Positions 33,333-44,742 are shown, counted from the stretch's first letter. The stretch is DNA of 64,000 nt from an uncultured Christensenella sp. (GCA_949290515.1 CASERZ010000007.1:1-64000); one strand, 5' to 3'. Numbers and translations: made by a program. The notes: generated by a model from the sequence alone, not told the origin.

Positions 33333-34569
33333 TTTGAAAGGAATTTGCCTTAAGGCAAAGAATGCGTCTTACAGACTGGCATTTACGTCAAGTGAAGACA
33401 AAAACAAAATGTTGAATGCTATCGCAGATAAGATTCTTGCAGAAAGACAACTTATCAAAGACGCTAACGCTGTTGATATCAAAAACGCGCAAGGCGTGCT
33501 TTCCAATGCAATGATAGACAGACTTACAATGACTGACGCGAGAATCGACCTTATGGCTGAGGGCGTCAGACAGGTAGCTGAGTTGGATGACCCCGTGGGT
33601 AAAGTCGTCAACAGCTGGACAACTCCCAACGGTTTGCAATTCAGGAAGGTAAGAGCGCCTTTGGGCGTAATTGCCGTTATCTACGAATCTCGCCCCAACG
33701 TAACCATCGACGTAGCAAGTCTTTGCATTAAGTCGGGCAACTGCGTGATACTAAAGGGCGGTAAAGAAGCTATCAATTCCAACAGAGCGCTTTTCAATAT
33801 AATCCAAAGCGCGCTCGAAGAAAACGGCTACGATAAGGAAGTAGTGGGTTTTGTAGATGACGTAACGAGAGAGGCTACCTACGAACTTTTGCAGCAGTCG
33901 CAGTATATCGACGTAATTATCCCTAGGGGTAGCGATACGCTTAAAAAGTTTATTCTCACAAATTCGCAGATACCCGTCATCGCATCTTCCGGCGGCAATT
34001 GCCACGTATACGTGGAAAAGACAGCTGACCTTAAAATAGCTGAAGACATTCTTTACAATGCTAAGATGCAAAGACCTTCTACCTGCAACGCTTGCGAGCA
34101 ACTTTTGGTAGATAAGGATATAGCGGATAAGTTTTTGCCTCACGCACTAAAAAGACTTATGGACGATAAATGCGTAGTTCTCGGTTGTGAGCGTACGAAA
34201 GCAATCGTACCCGAAGTTACTCCCGCAAAGGAAGAGGATTTCAAGACCGAAAAGAGCGATTATATTCTCACTGTCAAAGTAGTTGACGACTACAAGCAGG
34301 CTATAGATATAATTAATGCCAACAGTACTCATCACAGCGAAGCCATAATCTCACAAGACGAAAAGATTATCGATACCTTTGACAAAATGGTAGACAGCGG
34401 TTGCGTATATACCAACACTTCCACGAGATTTACCGACGGTTTCGAATTCGGTTTCGGCGCGGAGATAGGCATCTCTACACAAAAGCTTCACGCAAGAGGT
34501 CCTTTGGGACTCGAGCAACTCACGAGCGAAAAATACCTCATAAGAGGCAACGGACAACTGAGAAAATGA
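33325..34569 (+). CDS. proA: Glutamate-5-semialdehyde dehydrogenase (gamma-glutamyl phosphate reductase) ProA
   Basis: 414 residues from the ATG at 33325, which overlaps the yebC stop and follows the GGAAGAGGAAG purine run; a further upstream in-frame start is possible but would overlap yebC more. The aldehyde-dehydrogenase-like fold has the catalytic cysteine in [10 protein letters not shown] (about 250-259). [20 protein letters not shown] and [21 protein letters not shown] are family typical. It reduces gamma-glutamyl phosphate in proline synthesis. proB is not adjacent. Its place between yebC and ruvC, with overlaps at both ends, is unusual. Confidence 0.94.
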   Translation: MIDLKGICLKAKNASYRLAFTSSEDKNKMLNAIADKILAERQLIKDANAVDIKNAQGVLSNAMIDRLTMTDARIDLMAEGVRQVAELDDPVGKVVNSWTTPNGLQFRKVRAPLGVIAVIYESRPNVTIDVASLCIKSGNCVILKGGKEAINSNRALFNIIQSALEENGYDKEVVGFVDDVTREATYELLQQSQYIDVIIPRGSDTLKKFILTNSQIPVIASSGGNCHVYVEKTADLKIAEDILYNAKMQRPSTCNACEQLLVDKDIADKFLPHALKRLMDDKCVVLGCERTKAIVPEVTPAKEEDFKTEKSDYILTVKVVDDYKQAIDIINANSTHHSEAIISQDEKIIDTFDKMVDSGCVYTNTSTRFTDGFEFGFGAEIGISTQKLHARGPLGLEQLTSEKYLIRGNGQLRK

Positions 34570-35060
34570 TAATTCTAGGCATTGACCCCGGACTTGCTAT
34601 CGTAGGCTACGGCGTAATCAATACTCAAAAGGGCAACAGCAGCGTTGTAGATTACGGAGTAATCAACACGCCTAAAGAGGACAGCGTCCCCGTACGTCTT
34701 GAGAAGATTTACAACGGTATGATAAGCCTTGTAGAGAAGTACAATCCCGATTGCATAGCAATCGAAGAATTGTTTTTCAATACGAATACCACTACGGGTA
34801 TCAACGTGGCGCAGGCGAGAGGCGTGATTCTATTGGTTTGTCAGCAAAAGAAGCTGAAGATGTACGAATATACGCCCTTGCAGATAAAGCAGGCACTTAC
34901 TGGTTACGGCAAAGCCGAGAAAAAACAAATACAGTTTATGGTCGCAAGACTTCTTCAACTCAAAGCCGTACCTAAACCCGACGATGCCGCCGACGGTCTG
35001 GCGGTCGCGCTGACTCACGCGCAGACAGCGAGACTGGGAGGGCTGTTCAGTATACGTTGA
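34566..35060 (+). CDS. ruvC: Holliday junction resolvase RuvC
   Basis: 164 residues from the ATG at 34566, which overlaps the proA stop as ATGA. The RNase H fold has the catalytic Asp in ILGIDPGLAIVGYG (3-16), the second acidic site in CIAIEELFFNTNTTTG (about 64-79) and DDAADGLAVALTHA near the C terminus. It resolves Holliday junctions produced by RuvAB branch migration. ruvA follows after 84 bases. Confidence 0.95.
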   Translation: MIILGIDPGLAIVGYGVINTQKGNSSVVDYGVINTPKEDSVPVRLEKIYNGMISLVEKYNPDCIAIEELFFNTNTTTGINVAQARGVILLVCQQKKLKMYEYTPLQIKQALTGYGKAEKKQIQFMVARLLQLKAVPKPDDAADGLAVALTHAQTARLGGLFSIR

Positions 35061-35144
35061 TAAAGTCAGTATGATTTTATAGCTCAAATAACATAAAAGT
35101 TCGCTAAAAGCATACACGGGCTAAGACAATCAAAGGAAAAGTTT

Positions 35145-35750
35145 ATGTATTATTCTATTACCGGCAAAGTGGCGTTTTACGAAGAGGGAAGACTTGTCGT
35201 TGAGAACAACGGCATAGGATATGACCTCGGCGTATCCGCAAATACTCTTGCCAAATTTGCAAAAAAAGGAGAAACCGTAACCGTCTATACGTATCTTCAC
35301 GTACAGGAAGACGCGCTTAGACTTTTCGGTTTTGCGACTAAAGAAGAAAAAGCGATGTTCATCAACCTTATCGGCATTAGCGGAGTAGGTCCTAAAATCG
35401 CGCTTCAGATTTTGTCGGGAATAGATTTGCAAAGACTTGCGATATGCATAGTCAACAGCGATGTGAAAACTTTGGCTAAAGTCAAAGGTATAGGAAGAAA
35501 AACTGCAGAGAGAGTTATTCTCGAACTCAAAGAAAAAATCGACCTCGAAAGCAACGAGGACGATTCGTTCTTCGGACTTATCGGAGGAGGCGCACAACTT
35601 ACGGACGATACGTCAAACGATGCCGTACTCGCTCTTGTCAGTCTGGGTATATCCAAGACTGAAGCAATCAAAGCGGTTACGTCAGCAAGACAGAAGAGCT
35701 CTAAGCTCGAAGATATAATCACCATAGCTTTAAGGAGTTTTGACAGATAA
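35145..35750 (+). CDS. ruvA: Holliday junction branch-migration protein RuvA
   Basis: 201 residues, Shine-Dalgarno AAGGAAA. An N-terminal OB-like domain ([20 protein letters not shown]), two helix-hairpin-helix motifs ([16 protein letters not shown] near 73-88, [16 protein letters not shown] near 108-123) and the C-terminal RuvB-binding domain. It tetramerises on four-way junctions. Its TAA shares one base with the ruvB ATG. Confidence 0.95.
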   Translation: MYYSITGKVAFYEEGRLVVENNGIGYDLGVSANTLAKFAKKGETVTVYTYLHVQEDALRLFGFATKEEKAMFINLIGISGVGPKIALQILSGIDLQRLAICIVNSDVKTLAKVKGIGRKTAERVILELKEKIDLESNEDDSFFGLIGGGAQLTDDTSNDAVLALVSLGISKTEAIKAVTSARQKSSKLEDIITIALRSFDR

Positions 35751-36802
35751 TGGAATTTGAAGACGAAGAGCGTTTTATGTCCTCTATGGAGGGCTTAGCC
35801 GACAGCGAAAACGAAAATACGCTACGCCCTAAAACTATGGCGGATTACGTCGGACAGGAAAAAATCAAGGAAAATCTCGAAGTTTATATCAAAGCCGCTG
35901 TCGCGAGAGACGAGGCTTTGGACCACGTTTTGCTTTACGGTCCTCCCGGTTTGGGTAAGACCACGCTTGCGCATATTATTGCGGGAGAGATGAATTCTCA
36001 GATAAGAATCACTTCGGGACCCGCTATCGAAAAGGCTGCCGATTTGGCTGCTATACTAACTAATCTCAATGAAAAAGACGTGCTTTTCATTGACGAAATT
36101 CACAGACTTAACCGCAACGTAGAGGAAGTTTTGTATCCCGCAATGGAAGACTATGCGCTCGATTTTATGGTGGGCAAGGGACCCAGTGCGAGAAGCATAC
36201 GTCTATCGCTTCCTAAATTCACGCTTATCGGTGCGACTACGAAAGCGGGTATGCTGACGTCTCCTTTGAGAGACAGATTCGGCGTAAACTGCAGACTGGA
36301 AATGTATACTCCCGACGAACTTGCAAAAATCGTCAAGAGAAGCGCAGGACTTCTCAACGTGGAAATCAGCGAAGACGGCGCATACGAGATAGCGAGAAGA
36401 AGCAGAGGTACTCCCAGAATTGCCAACAGAATACTCAAGAGAGTGCGTGACTACAGCGAAGTGCTGGGCAAAAAAGTCATTGACGCTCAGGTAGCGGATC
36501 ACGCTCTCGGCAAAATGGAGATAGACAAACTCGGATTGGATTCTATCGACAGAAAACTTATATTGACCATAATAGACAAATTCAACGGCGGTCCCGTAGG
36601 TCTGGACACTCTTGCCGCTTCGATAGGCGAAGACGCGGGTACTATTGAAGACGTGTACGAACCTTATCTTATGCAGATTACTTTTATCGCGCGTACTCCC
36701 AGAGGCAGAATATGCCTTCCCGACGCATATAAGCATTTCGGAAGAAAAGCCACGGTACTCGCATACGAACAGCTTTCTATGCTCGAAGAGGACGATAAGT
36801 AA
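35750..36802 (+). CDS. ruvB: Holliday junction branch-migration ATPase RuvB
   Basis: 350 residues. Walker [10 protein letters not shown] at 64-72, Walker [13 protein letters not shown] near 111-122, an arginine-finger region around [12 protein letters not shown], and a C-terminal winged helix. This AAA+ motor drives branch migration with RuvA. It overlaps ruvA by one base and is followed immediately by queA. Confidence 0.97.
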   Translation: MEFEDEERFMSSMEGLADSENENTLRPKTMADYVGQEKIKENLEVYIKAAVARDEALDHVLLYGPPGLGKTTLAHIIAGEMNSQIRITSGPAIEKAADLAAILTNLNEKDVLFIDEIHRLNRNVEEVLYPAMEDYALDFMVGKGPSARSIRLSLPKFTLIGATTKAGMLTSPLRDRFGVNCRLEMYTPDELAKIVKRSAGLLNVEISEDGAYEIARRSRGTPRIANRILKRVRDYSEVLGKKVIDAQVADHALGKMEIDKLGLDSIDRKLILTIIDKFNGGPVGLDTLAASIGEDAGTIEDVYEPYLMQITFIARTPRGRICLPDAYKHFGRKATVLAYEQLSMLEEDDK

Positions 36803-37837
36803 ATGAATACGAGCGATTTTTACTACGATTTGCCAAAGGAGCTTATAGCTCAAACGCCTCTCGAGCCGAGAGATTCCTCGAGAATGCTTGTCTATCACAA
36901 AGATAACGGACATATAGAGCACAGACATTTTTACGATTTGTGCGATTATCTCAAAAAAGGCGACGTACTGGTTATCAATAATACAAAGGTTATTCCCGCG
37001 AGAATTTTCGCTACCAGACTTCCTCGGACAGAAAAAACGCAGGAACACAATACCGAAGTGCTTTTGCTCAAGCGTTTGGATTACGATACGTGGGAATGTA
37101 TTACGCGTCCCGCAAAAAAACTTAAAATCGGCACGAAACTCGACTTCGGAAAGATGACGGGTGAAGTCACAGACTTCAAAGACGAGGGAATCCGCAATAT
37201 AAAATTTACTTTTGACGGCGTCTTTGAAAATATTCTCGAAGAGATAGGAAATATGCCTCTCCCTCCTTATATCACTAAAAAGCTCGAGGATAAAAACAGA
37301 TATCAGACTGTCTACAGTAAAATCAACGGCTCGGCAGCCGCGCCTACGGCTGGACTTCATTTTACTCCCGAACTTTTGAAGAAAGTAGAGGATATGGGCG
37401 TAGAGATTGCAAAAGTGTTGTTGCACGTAGGGCTGGGTACTTTCAGACCCGTCAAAGAAACCGACGTGCTCAAACATAAGATGCACAGCGAATACTATGA
37501 GGTTGACGAAGAGAATGCCGAAAAAATAAACCGCGCGATAAAAGAGGACAGGCGCGTAATATGCGTAGGTACTACGTCTGTGCGCGTAGTCGAAAGCGCA
37601 AGCGACGATGACGGTATGATAAAACCTTGTAAGGGAGATACTCAGATATTTATATATCCCGGTTACAAGTTTAAGGTCGTCAAAGGACTTATTACGAATT
37701 TTCATTTACCCGAATCAACTCTCATTATGCTTGTAAGCGCGTTTATAGGCAGAGAAGAAACTCTCAGAATGTATAATCTTGCCGTTAAAGAAAAATACAG
37801 ATTTTTCTCTTTCGGCGACGCGACTTTGCTGATATAA
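36803..37837 (+). CDS. queA: S-adenosylmethionine:tRNA ribosyltransferase-isomerase QueA
   Basis: 344 residues, normal length. It begins FYYDLPKELIAQTPLEPRDSSRML, typical of QueA, and has AAPTAGLHFT, VLLHVGLGTFRPV and NFHLPESTLIMLV. It transfers the ribosyl group of SAM to preQ1-modified tRNA, giving epoxyqueuosine. The ATG directly follows the ruvB stop. The ruvA-ruvB-queA-tgt order is widely conserved. Confidence 0.96.
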   Translation: MNTSDFYYDLPKELIAQTPLEPRDSSRMLVYHKDNGHIEHRHFYDLCDYLKKGDVLVINNTKVIPARIFATRLPRTEKTQEHNTEVLLLKRLDYDTWECITRPAKKLKIGTKLDFGKMTGEVTDFKDEGIRNIKFTFDGVFENILEEIGNMPLPPYITKKLEDKNRYQTVYSKINGSAAAPTAGLHFTPELLKKVEDMGVEIAKVLLHVGLGTFRPVKETDVLKHKMHSEYYEVDEENAEKINRAIKEDRRVICVGTTSVRVVESASDDDGMIKPCKGDTQIFIYPGYKFKVVKGLITNFHLPESTLIMLVSAFIGREETLRMYNLAVKEKYRFFSFGDATLLI

Positions 37838-37881
37838 TACAGAAAAACTTATTCAAGTTGCGGATATCGGATAACATATTT

Positions 37882-39069
<1,188 letters not shown>

Positions 39070-39145
39070 TTACAGAAAAATTTCTGCCAAAAATTGAATT
39101 TTTTTGTAAATTGTAGTTAAATTTAATAAAAATCCATATAAATAC

Positions 39146-39174
39146 TTGATATTTGCGGATAAATTATATAAAAT
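39146..39174 (+). promoter_or_regulatory. SigA-type promoter of yajC
   Basis: TTGATA at 39146-39151, a 17-bp spacer and TAAAAT at 39169-39174 (overlapping TATAAA). It resembles the yebC promoter, including the TATAAAAT stretch. The leader carries AAAGGAG before the ATG. Confidence 0.6.
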
Positions 39175-39225
39175 TTAAGAAGTCGATTGTCAGCACGGAC
39201 AACGGCGTATATAAAAGGAGAATTT

Positions 39226-39738
39226 ATGACAAACGTATTAATGGCTGCTCTCGACGGCGGCACGATAGGAATGGTTGTAGTACTTGTAGTGATGATGGTT
39301 GCGATGTTTGCTCTTTCCATCATACCTCAGAAAAAGCGTCAGAAGAAGGCTCAGGAAATGATGAACAGCATAAGCGTCGGCACTAAGGTTAAGACGATAG
39401 GCGGCTTTGTAGGCGAAGTAAAGAAGATTGACAATATGTCCAACACTTTCACTCTCGACATCAGTGCAGAAGGCGACGGAAGCACTTTGGTAGTTATTGA
39501 CAGACAAGCTATCTACACCGTTATGGAAATGACCAAGAATGCTGAAGGCGAAGCTACTTTGCAGGAAAAACCCGAAGTAACTGCTATGGACGATATCGAA
39601 GCAGACAAGGTTGCTGAAGAAAAGAAGGCTGCAAAGAAGTCCAAGAAGGGAGAAGCTAAGGTTGAAAAGACGGAAGAGGAAGTAAAGACAGAAGATTCTT
39701 TGACCAAGACCGACAGCGAAACTCTTCTTAAAGACTAA
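39226..39738 (+). CDS. yajC: Preprotein translocase subunit YajC
   Basis: 170 residues from the ATG at 39226, which follows AAAAGGAG; an in-frame start at 39187 would precede that site. One membrane helix (about 10-31) is followed by the signature FALSIIPQKKRQKKAQEMMNS (about 29-49) and VGTKVKTIGGFVGEV. A Lys/Glu-rich tail of about 70 residues follows and is longer than usual for YajC. It associates with SecDF in protein export; no secDF follows here. Confidence 0.9.
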   Translation: MTNVLMAALDGGTIGMVVVLVVMMVAMFALSIIPQKKRQKKAQEMMNSISVGTKVKTIGGFVGEVKKIDNMSNTFTLDISAEGDGSTLVVIDRQAIYTVMEMTKNAEGEATLQEKPEVTAMDDIEADKVAEEKKAAKKSKKGEAKVEKTEEEVKTEDSLTKTDSETLLKD

Positions 39739-39761
39739 TAGGATAAGAAACATTACAGGAT

Positions 39762-39790
39762 AAAAAGAAGGCGAAAGCCTTCTTTTTTTA
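39762..39790 (+). terminator. Intrinsic terminator of yajC
   Basis: AAAAAGAAGGC (39762-39772), GAAA loop, then GCCTTCTTTTT (39777-39787) with more T. A perfect 11-bp stem. Confidence 0.92.
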
Positions 39791-39899
39791 ATTGATTTGT
39801 TAGCAATACGGCGTTTTTACGGCGGTTTTGACTTGCAAAATAAAGGCATTAAACATAATTCGTTATGCGACTTCATATTCTCTATTAGAGAGGTGAAGT

Positions 39900-40295
39900 A
39901 TGGCAGTAAAACTCAATAAAAAAGATTTTTTCGAGATATTCAAAGGAGTAATTTTTTCTCTTATCATATCTGTCTTAACTGTTATTGTATTTGCAATAAT
40001 AGTCAAATTTGCCAATTTATCGTCAAAGACGGTCGAAATCGTAAATATCGCTTTGAAAATTATAAGTATTTTGACAGGTACGCTTCTGGCTGTAGGGTCG
40101 GGAAGACAAGGTTTGTTTAAAGGCGGAATAATAGGTTTGCTTTTCGTACTTGTCAGTTATCTTGTGTTTTCTCTCATCAACGGCTCATTTTCTGTAAATC
40201 CTTTGACTGCTTTCGACGTTATTTTTTGTCTAGTGGCAGGACTTTTGAGCGGTGTATTTGCCGTAAACGTAAGAAAGGGCAAAGAGAGCGCGTGA
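39900..40295 (+). CDS. TIGR04086 family membrane protein
   Basis: 131 residues, Shine-Dalgarno GAGAGGTGA. Four predicted membrane helices (about 14-38, 48-66, 73-94, 101-121) with basic ends (KLNKKDFFEIFKG, VRKGKESA). It matches by architecture and context the small membrane proteins that sit between yajC and the SCIFF genes in many Clostridia. Function unknown; a role linked to SCIFF is only inferred from synteny. Confidence 0.75.
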   Translation: MAVKLNKKDFFEIFKGVIFSLIISVLTVIVFAIIVKFANLSSKTVEIVNIALKIISILTGTLLAVGSGRQGLFKGGIIGLLFVLVSYLVFSLINGSFSVNPLTAFDVIFCLVAGLLSGVFAVNVRKGKESA

Positions 40296-40383
40296 GAGTT
40301 TTTGACATATCACACTAAACGGTATAATTAAAGGCTTTTTGCGTTCTTATAATTCCGATATATCAATTTATATTCAAAAACAG

Positions 40384-40412
40384 TTGCCAAAATCCGTATT
40401 TTATTATATTAT
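40384..40412 (+). promoter_or_regulatory. Candidate promoter of scfA
   Basis: TTGCCA at 40384-40389, a 17-bp spacer and TATTAT at 40407-40412, giving a leader of about 25 nt with CGGAGGA. A second candidate further upstream, TTGACA (40302-40307) and TATAAT (40323-40328), has perfect hexamers but only a 15-bp spacer. Confidence 0.55.
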
Positions 40413-40443
40413 ATAGATAATAATACGACTATTCGGAGGAAGT

Positions 40444-40617
40444 ATGAAACATATCAACAGTATTGTTACCAATTCTATGAAAAAATGCGGCAACATCGGT
40501 TGCGGCGAGTGTCAGTCCAGCTGTCAATCCGCTTGCAAGACTTCTTGCACCGTAGGCAATCAGAGCTGCAAAAATCGCGACGAGAAAATCAACGCTACCA
40601 GAAAACCTTTGATTTAA
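40444..40617 (+). CDS. scfA: SCIFF ranthipeptide precursor (six-cysteines-in-forty-five family), extended variant
   Basis: 57 residues, too short for ordinary gene callers. It begins MKHINSIVTNSMKKC and contains the family core CGECQSSCQSACKTSCTVGN. Cysteines are at 15, 20, 23, 27, 31, 35 and 42; the last six are the canonical set, so Cys15 is extra. The peptide also continues about 15 residues past the last cysteine (KNRDEKINATRKPLI), whereas typical members end soon after it. It is modified by the radical SAM enzyme encoded next, which makes sulfur-to-carbon thioether links. Strong Shine-Dalgarno CGGAGGA. Confidence 0.92.
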   Translation: MKHINSIVTNSMKKCGNIGCGECQSSCQSACKTSCTVGNQSCKNRDEKINATRKPLI

Positions 40618-40651
40618 TCGACACATATCCTAAAAATATAATATTTACAGA

Positions 40652-42016
40652 ATGGTACACGCTTTTAGTTTTAATTATCACTCAAGAGCTTATCATTTTA
40701 TTTGGGACAATGAAAGTGGCAGTCTGCATAATGTGGATTATGTCGCTTTTTTGTATGCCAAAGTCAAATACAATCAGCCTTTGACAGACGAGGAAAAGGC
40801 GGATTTTGACAAAATCGATAAGCAAGAAATTCAACAAATGGAAGAGGAGTTTTCTCAACTTGAAAAAGAGGGAGTCCTCAATTCTCCTTGCGGAAAATAT
40901 CCTACTAGTAAGAAAATAGGCGAAATAAAGGCTCTTTGTCTGCATATTTGCAACGATTGTAATTTGCGTTGTCGCTATTGTTTTGCAGACGAAGGCACTT
41001 ATCACACGACAGAAAGAGCCTATATGAGCGAAGAAGTAGGTAAGAGAGCTATTGATTTTCTTATTGCCAACTCGGGCAAAAGACACAATCTCGAAGTGGA
41101 CTTTTTCGGAGGCGAACCTCTTATGAATCTCGGCGTCGTAAAAGCTATAGTTGCGTATGCGCGTCAAAGAGAGAAAGAGAGCGGTAAAGAATTTCATTTT
41201 ACGATGACTACCAACTGCGTGCTTCTCAACGACGATACCATAAAATGGCTGAACGATGAGATGTACAACGTGGTTTTGAGTATAGACGGTAGGGAGTGCG
41301 TGCATAATGCGGTCAGAAAAACCGTTAACGGTAAGGACTGTTATTCGCTGATTGCTGCCAACGCGTTAAAGTTTGCAAAGGCGCGCGGTGATAAATCTTA
41401 CTATGTAAGAGGTACTTTTACCGCTAAAAATCTCGACTTTGCGTCCGACGTGCTGGCTCTTAACGATATGGGCTTTGACCAGATATCAGTCGAACCCGTA
41501 GTAACGGAGATTGCTGACCTTAAGATTACAAAAGAGCATCTTCCTGCCATACTCAAAGAGTATGACAGGCTTGCCCAAAATTATATCGACAGAAGAAAGA
41601 CGGATAAATGGTTTAACTTTTTCCATTTTATGATAGATTTGGAAGGCGGACCTTGTCTCGTAAAGAGATTGACGGGCTGCGGTTCGGGCTGTGAATATCT
41701 TGCCGTAACACCTACAGGCGGAATTTATCCTTGTCACCAGTTTGCGGAAAACAAAGATTATTATATGGGCAATGTATTCGAGGGAAAAATCAATCTCGAT
41801 ATATCCAAAGAATTTGCCAAAAACATAGTTACCAACAAACCCGACTGTGCAAACTGTATGGCAAAATACTATTGCAGCGGCGGATGCGCGGCTAACAATC
41901 TTAATTACGCGGGCAGTATGGACAAGCCTTACGATATATCTTGCGAAATGATGAGAAGACGACTCGAACTTTCTCTTGCCATCAATGCAATCGAAGGCGC
42001 CGAACAGAACAATTGA
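40652..42016 (+). CDS. scfB: SCIFF radical SAM maturase (SPASM domain)
   Basis: 454 residues. An N-terminal peptide-recognition region (MVHAFSFNYHSRAYHF), then the radical SAM cluster motif CxxxCxxC at Cys103, Cys107 and Cys110 (NDCNLRCRYCFADEG), the GGEP motif in DFFGGEPLMNLG, and a C-terminal SPASM/twitch region with many cysteines (GCGSGC, YPCHQF, CANCMAKYYCSGGCAANN, SCEMM) for two auxiliary clusters. It installs thioether crosslinks in the ScfA peptide. It starts 34 bases after scfA with no clear Shine-Dalgarno, so it may be translated at a lower level than the precursor. Confidence 0.95.
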   Translation: MVHAFSFNYHSRAYHFIWDNESGSLHNVDYVAFLYAKVKYNQPLTDEEKADFDKIDKQEIQQMEEEFSQLEKEGVLNSPCGKYPTSKKIGEIKALCLHICNDCNLRCRYCFADEGTYHTTERAYMSEEVGKRAIDFLIANSGKRHNLEVDFFGGEPLMNLGVVKAIVAYARQREKESGKEFHFTMTTNCVLLNDDTIKWLNDEMYNVVLSIDGRECVHNAVRKTVNGKDCYSLIAANALKFAKARGDKSYYVRGTFTAKNLDFASDVLALNDMGFDQISVEPVVTEIADLKITKEHLPAILKEYDRLAQNYIDRRKTDKWFNFFHFMIDLEGGPCLVKRLTGCGSGCEYLAVTPTGGIYPCHQFAENKDYYMGNVFEGKINLDISKEFAKNIVTNKPDCANCMAKYYCSGGCAANNLNYAGSMDKPYDISCEMMRRRLELSLAINAIEGAEQNN

Positions 42017-42123
42017 CCTCATACTTCGGTTAAAACGAATTGACTTTGTACTGTTTTGATATGAATATCCGCATTATTTTGCGTATTTTATAGCTAAAAT
42101 ATATTATTTATAGTGAAAATCGT

Positions 42124-42152
42124 TTGCCAAAGGCGGTTTTTTATGATAGAAT
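42124..42152 (+). promoter_or_regulatory. SigA promoter of rpsB-tsf
   Basis: TTGCCA at 42124-42129, a 17-bp spacer and TAGAAT at 42147-42152. The predicted start near 42159 gives a 107-nt leader with structured sequence before rpsB. Confidence 0.75.
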
Positions 42153-42171
42153 ATCATTCGGTTAATAAACA

Positions 42172-42235
42172 CCCGAGGTCAGCTCAGGCAGTTGCCTGTT
42201 TGCCAACAGGTTGCCGATAAGCGCAAACTTCGGGG
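42172..42235 (+). promoter_or_regulatory. Structured rpsB mRNA leader (candidate autoregulatory element)
   Basis: An outer helix CCCGAGGT (42172-42179) pairs with ACTTCGGG (42227-42234), with one wobble. Inside are two overlapping hairpins: CAGGC/GCCTG (42185-42189 with 42194-42198) and CCTGTT/AACAGG (42195-42200 with 42205-42210). They share bases and cannot both form. Mutually exclusive stems ahead of a ribosomal-protein gene fit feedback control by S2, but this is inferred. Confidence 0.55.
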
Positions 42236-42265
42236 AAGAATAAACAAAAAAAGGAGAATTTTAAA

Positions 42266-43033
42266 ATGGCAGTTGTAACAATGAAAAGCCTCTTGGAGGC
42301 AGGTGTACACTTCGGACACCAAACAAAAAAATGGAACCCTAAGATGGCTAAGTACATCTATGCGGCTAGAAACGACATTCACATCATCGACCTTCAGATT
42401 TCCGTTGAGCAGGTAGAAAAAGCTTACGCTTTCGTAAGAGACGTAGCTAAGTCCGGCAAGAGCATTTTGTTTGTCGGTACCAAGAAGCAGGCTCAGGACG
42501 CTATCAAGGAAGAAGCTACCCGTTGCGGTATGTACTATATGAATCAAAGATGGCTCGGCGGTACGCTCACCAACTTCTCTACCATCAGAAGCCGTATCGA
42601 AAAGCTCAACAAAATCAACCAGATGGAACTTATCGGTCAGTTCGAACTTTTGCCTAAGAAAGAGGTAGCTATGCTCAAGGCAGAAAGAGACAAGCTCGAG
42701 GCTAACCTCGGCGGTATCAAGGATATGACTCAGCTTCCCGGTTGTATGTTCGTAGTAGATATCAACAATGAAGATATAGCAGTTAAAGAAGCTCGCAAGC
42801 TCGGTATCCCCGTAGTAGGTCTCGTAGATACCAACTGCAATCCCGAACTCGTAGATTACGTAATCCCCGGCAACGATGACGCTATCCGCGCTATCAAACT
42901 TATCGCAAGCATTATCGCTAACGCAGTTATCGAAGCTAACGAGGGTATCACTTTCTCCGTAGAGGAAGAGAGCGAAGAAGAAAACAAAGAGGCTGCTCCC
43001 GCTGAGGAAGTTGCCGCTCCCGTAGAAGAATAA
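42266..43033 (+). CDS. rpsB: 30S ribosomal protein S2
   Basis: 255 residues, Shine-Dalgarno AAAGGAG. Family motifs: [22 protein letters not shown] (split here as [11 protein letters not shown] and KKWNPKM), [16 protein letters not shown] and [12 protein letters not shown]. It ends in an acidic Glu/Ala-rich tail. tsf follows after 19 bases, the universal order. Confidence 0.97.
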   Translation: MAVVTMKSLLEAGVHFGHQTKKWNPKMAKYIYAARNDIHIIDLQISVEQVEKAYAFVRDVAKSGKSILFVGTKKQAQDAIKEEATRCGMYYMNQRWLGGTLTNFSTIRSRIEKLNKINQMELIGQFELLPKKEVAMLKAERDKLEANLGGIKDMTQLPGCMFVVDINNEDIAVKEARKLGIPVVGLVDTNCNPELVDYVIPGNDDAIRAIKLIASIIANAVIEANEGITFSVEEESEEENKEAAPAEEVAAPVEE

Positions 43034-43052
43034 TTTTGGAGGATAACCACAA

Positions 43053-43928
43053 ATGGCATTTACTAACAAAGACGTAATGGATTTGCGTGCAAAGACCGGC
43101 GTAGGTATGATGGACTGCAAAAAGGCTCTTACCGAAGCTGACGGAGATATGGAAAAGGCAATCGAAATCCTCAGAGAAAAAGGTATGGCTACCAGCGCAA
43201 AGCGTGCAGGTAAGATTGCATCTCAGGGTATCGTAGAGGCATACAGCGACGGAAAGTACGCAGTACTCGTAGAAGTAAACTGTGAATCCGACTTCGTTGC
43301 TCGCGGAGAACAGTACAAGGCTTTCGTTAACGAAGTAGCTAAGTATATCGCAGAAAACGACGTTAAGACCGCTGAAGAAGTTACCGAAGGTATGAGCGTA
43401 GCTCTTGCTGAGGCAGTAGCTAAAATCGGTGAAAAAATCGCTATCAGAAGATTTGTCAAGTACGAAGTTAAGGACAATACTCTCGAGAGCTATATCCATA
43501 TGGGCGGTAAAATCGGCGTGCTCGTAGAGCTTAGTGCAGGTTGCAACAAGGAAGTAGCTCACGACGTTGCAATGCAAATCGCTGCTGCTAATCCTTCTTA
43601 CGTAAAGATTGACGAAGTTCCTAAGGAAGAAGTCGAGAAAGAAAAGGAAATCCTCAAGGCTCAGGCACTCAACGAGGATAAGCCCAAGCCCCTCAACATT
43701 ATCGAAAAGATGATTGAAGGACGTATCAATAAATATTATAAGGAAGTTTGTCTTGTAGAGCAGCCTTTCGTTAAGGACCCCGACAAGACTATCAAGGCAT
43801 TGCTTAAAGAAAACGGTGCAGACGTCAAGAAGTTTACCCGTTTCGTAATGGGCGAAGGTCTTGAAAAGAAAGAAGAAAATCTCGCGGACGAAGTACAGGC
43901 ACAGATAGCAAGTGCTAAGAAAGCGTAA
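43053..43928 (+). CDS. tsf: Elongation factor Ts
   Basis: 291 residues, Shine-Dalgarno TGGAGGA. The N-terminal UBA-like domain has LRAKTGVGMMDCKKALTEA, and the core contains VNCESDFVARGEQY. It is the nucleotide-exchange factor for EF-Tu. Slightly longer than the compact thermophile forms and close to the E. coli length. Followed by a strong terminator. Confidence 0.97.
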   Translation: MAFTNKDVMDLRAKTGVGMMDCKKALTEADGDMEKAIEILREKGMATSAKRAGKIASQGIVEAYSDGKYAVLVEVNCESDFVARGEQYKAFVNEVAKYIAENDVKTAEEVTEGMSVALAEAVAKIGEKIAIRRFVKYEVKDNTLESYIHMGGKIGVLVELSAGCNKEVAHDVAMQIAAANPSYVKIDEVPKEEVEKEKEILKAQALNEDKPKPLNIIEKMIEGRINKYYKEVCLVEQPFVKDPDKTIKALLKENGADVKKFTRFVMGEGLEKKEENLADEVQAQIASAKKA

Positions 43929-43935
43929 TTGATTT

Positions 43936-43967
43936 AAAAAGGAAAACAGTTTTGTTTTCCTTTTTTT
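43936..43967 (+). terminator. Intrinsic terminator of rpsB-tsf
   Basis: AAAAAGGAAAAC (43936-43947), a 6-nt loop, then GTTTTCCTTTTT (43954-43965) and T. A 12-bp AT-rich stem. pyrH starts only 32 bases later without a visible promoter, so partial read-through probably feeds pyrH. Confidence 0.85.
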
Positions 43968-43986
43968 CAAAGAAAAACAGAGTTAA

Positions 43987-44700
<714 letters not shown>

Positions 44701-44742
44701 CAGGATAATAGTCTTTAAAACTTAGATAAAATACTTTGTGAG

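Noticed and set aside
40302-40328. TTGACA and TATAAT upstream of scfA as the main promoter
   Set aside because: Perfect hexamers but a 15-bp spacer and a long leader. The downstream candidate with a 17-bp spacer was preferred; both remain possible.
42117-42142. Terminator-like GCC AAA GGC followed by T before rpsB
   Set aside because: Only three GC pairs plus wobbles, and it overlaps the rpsB promoter.
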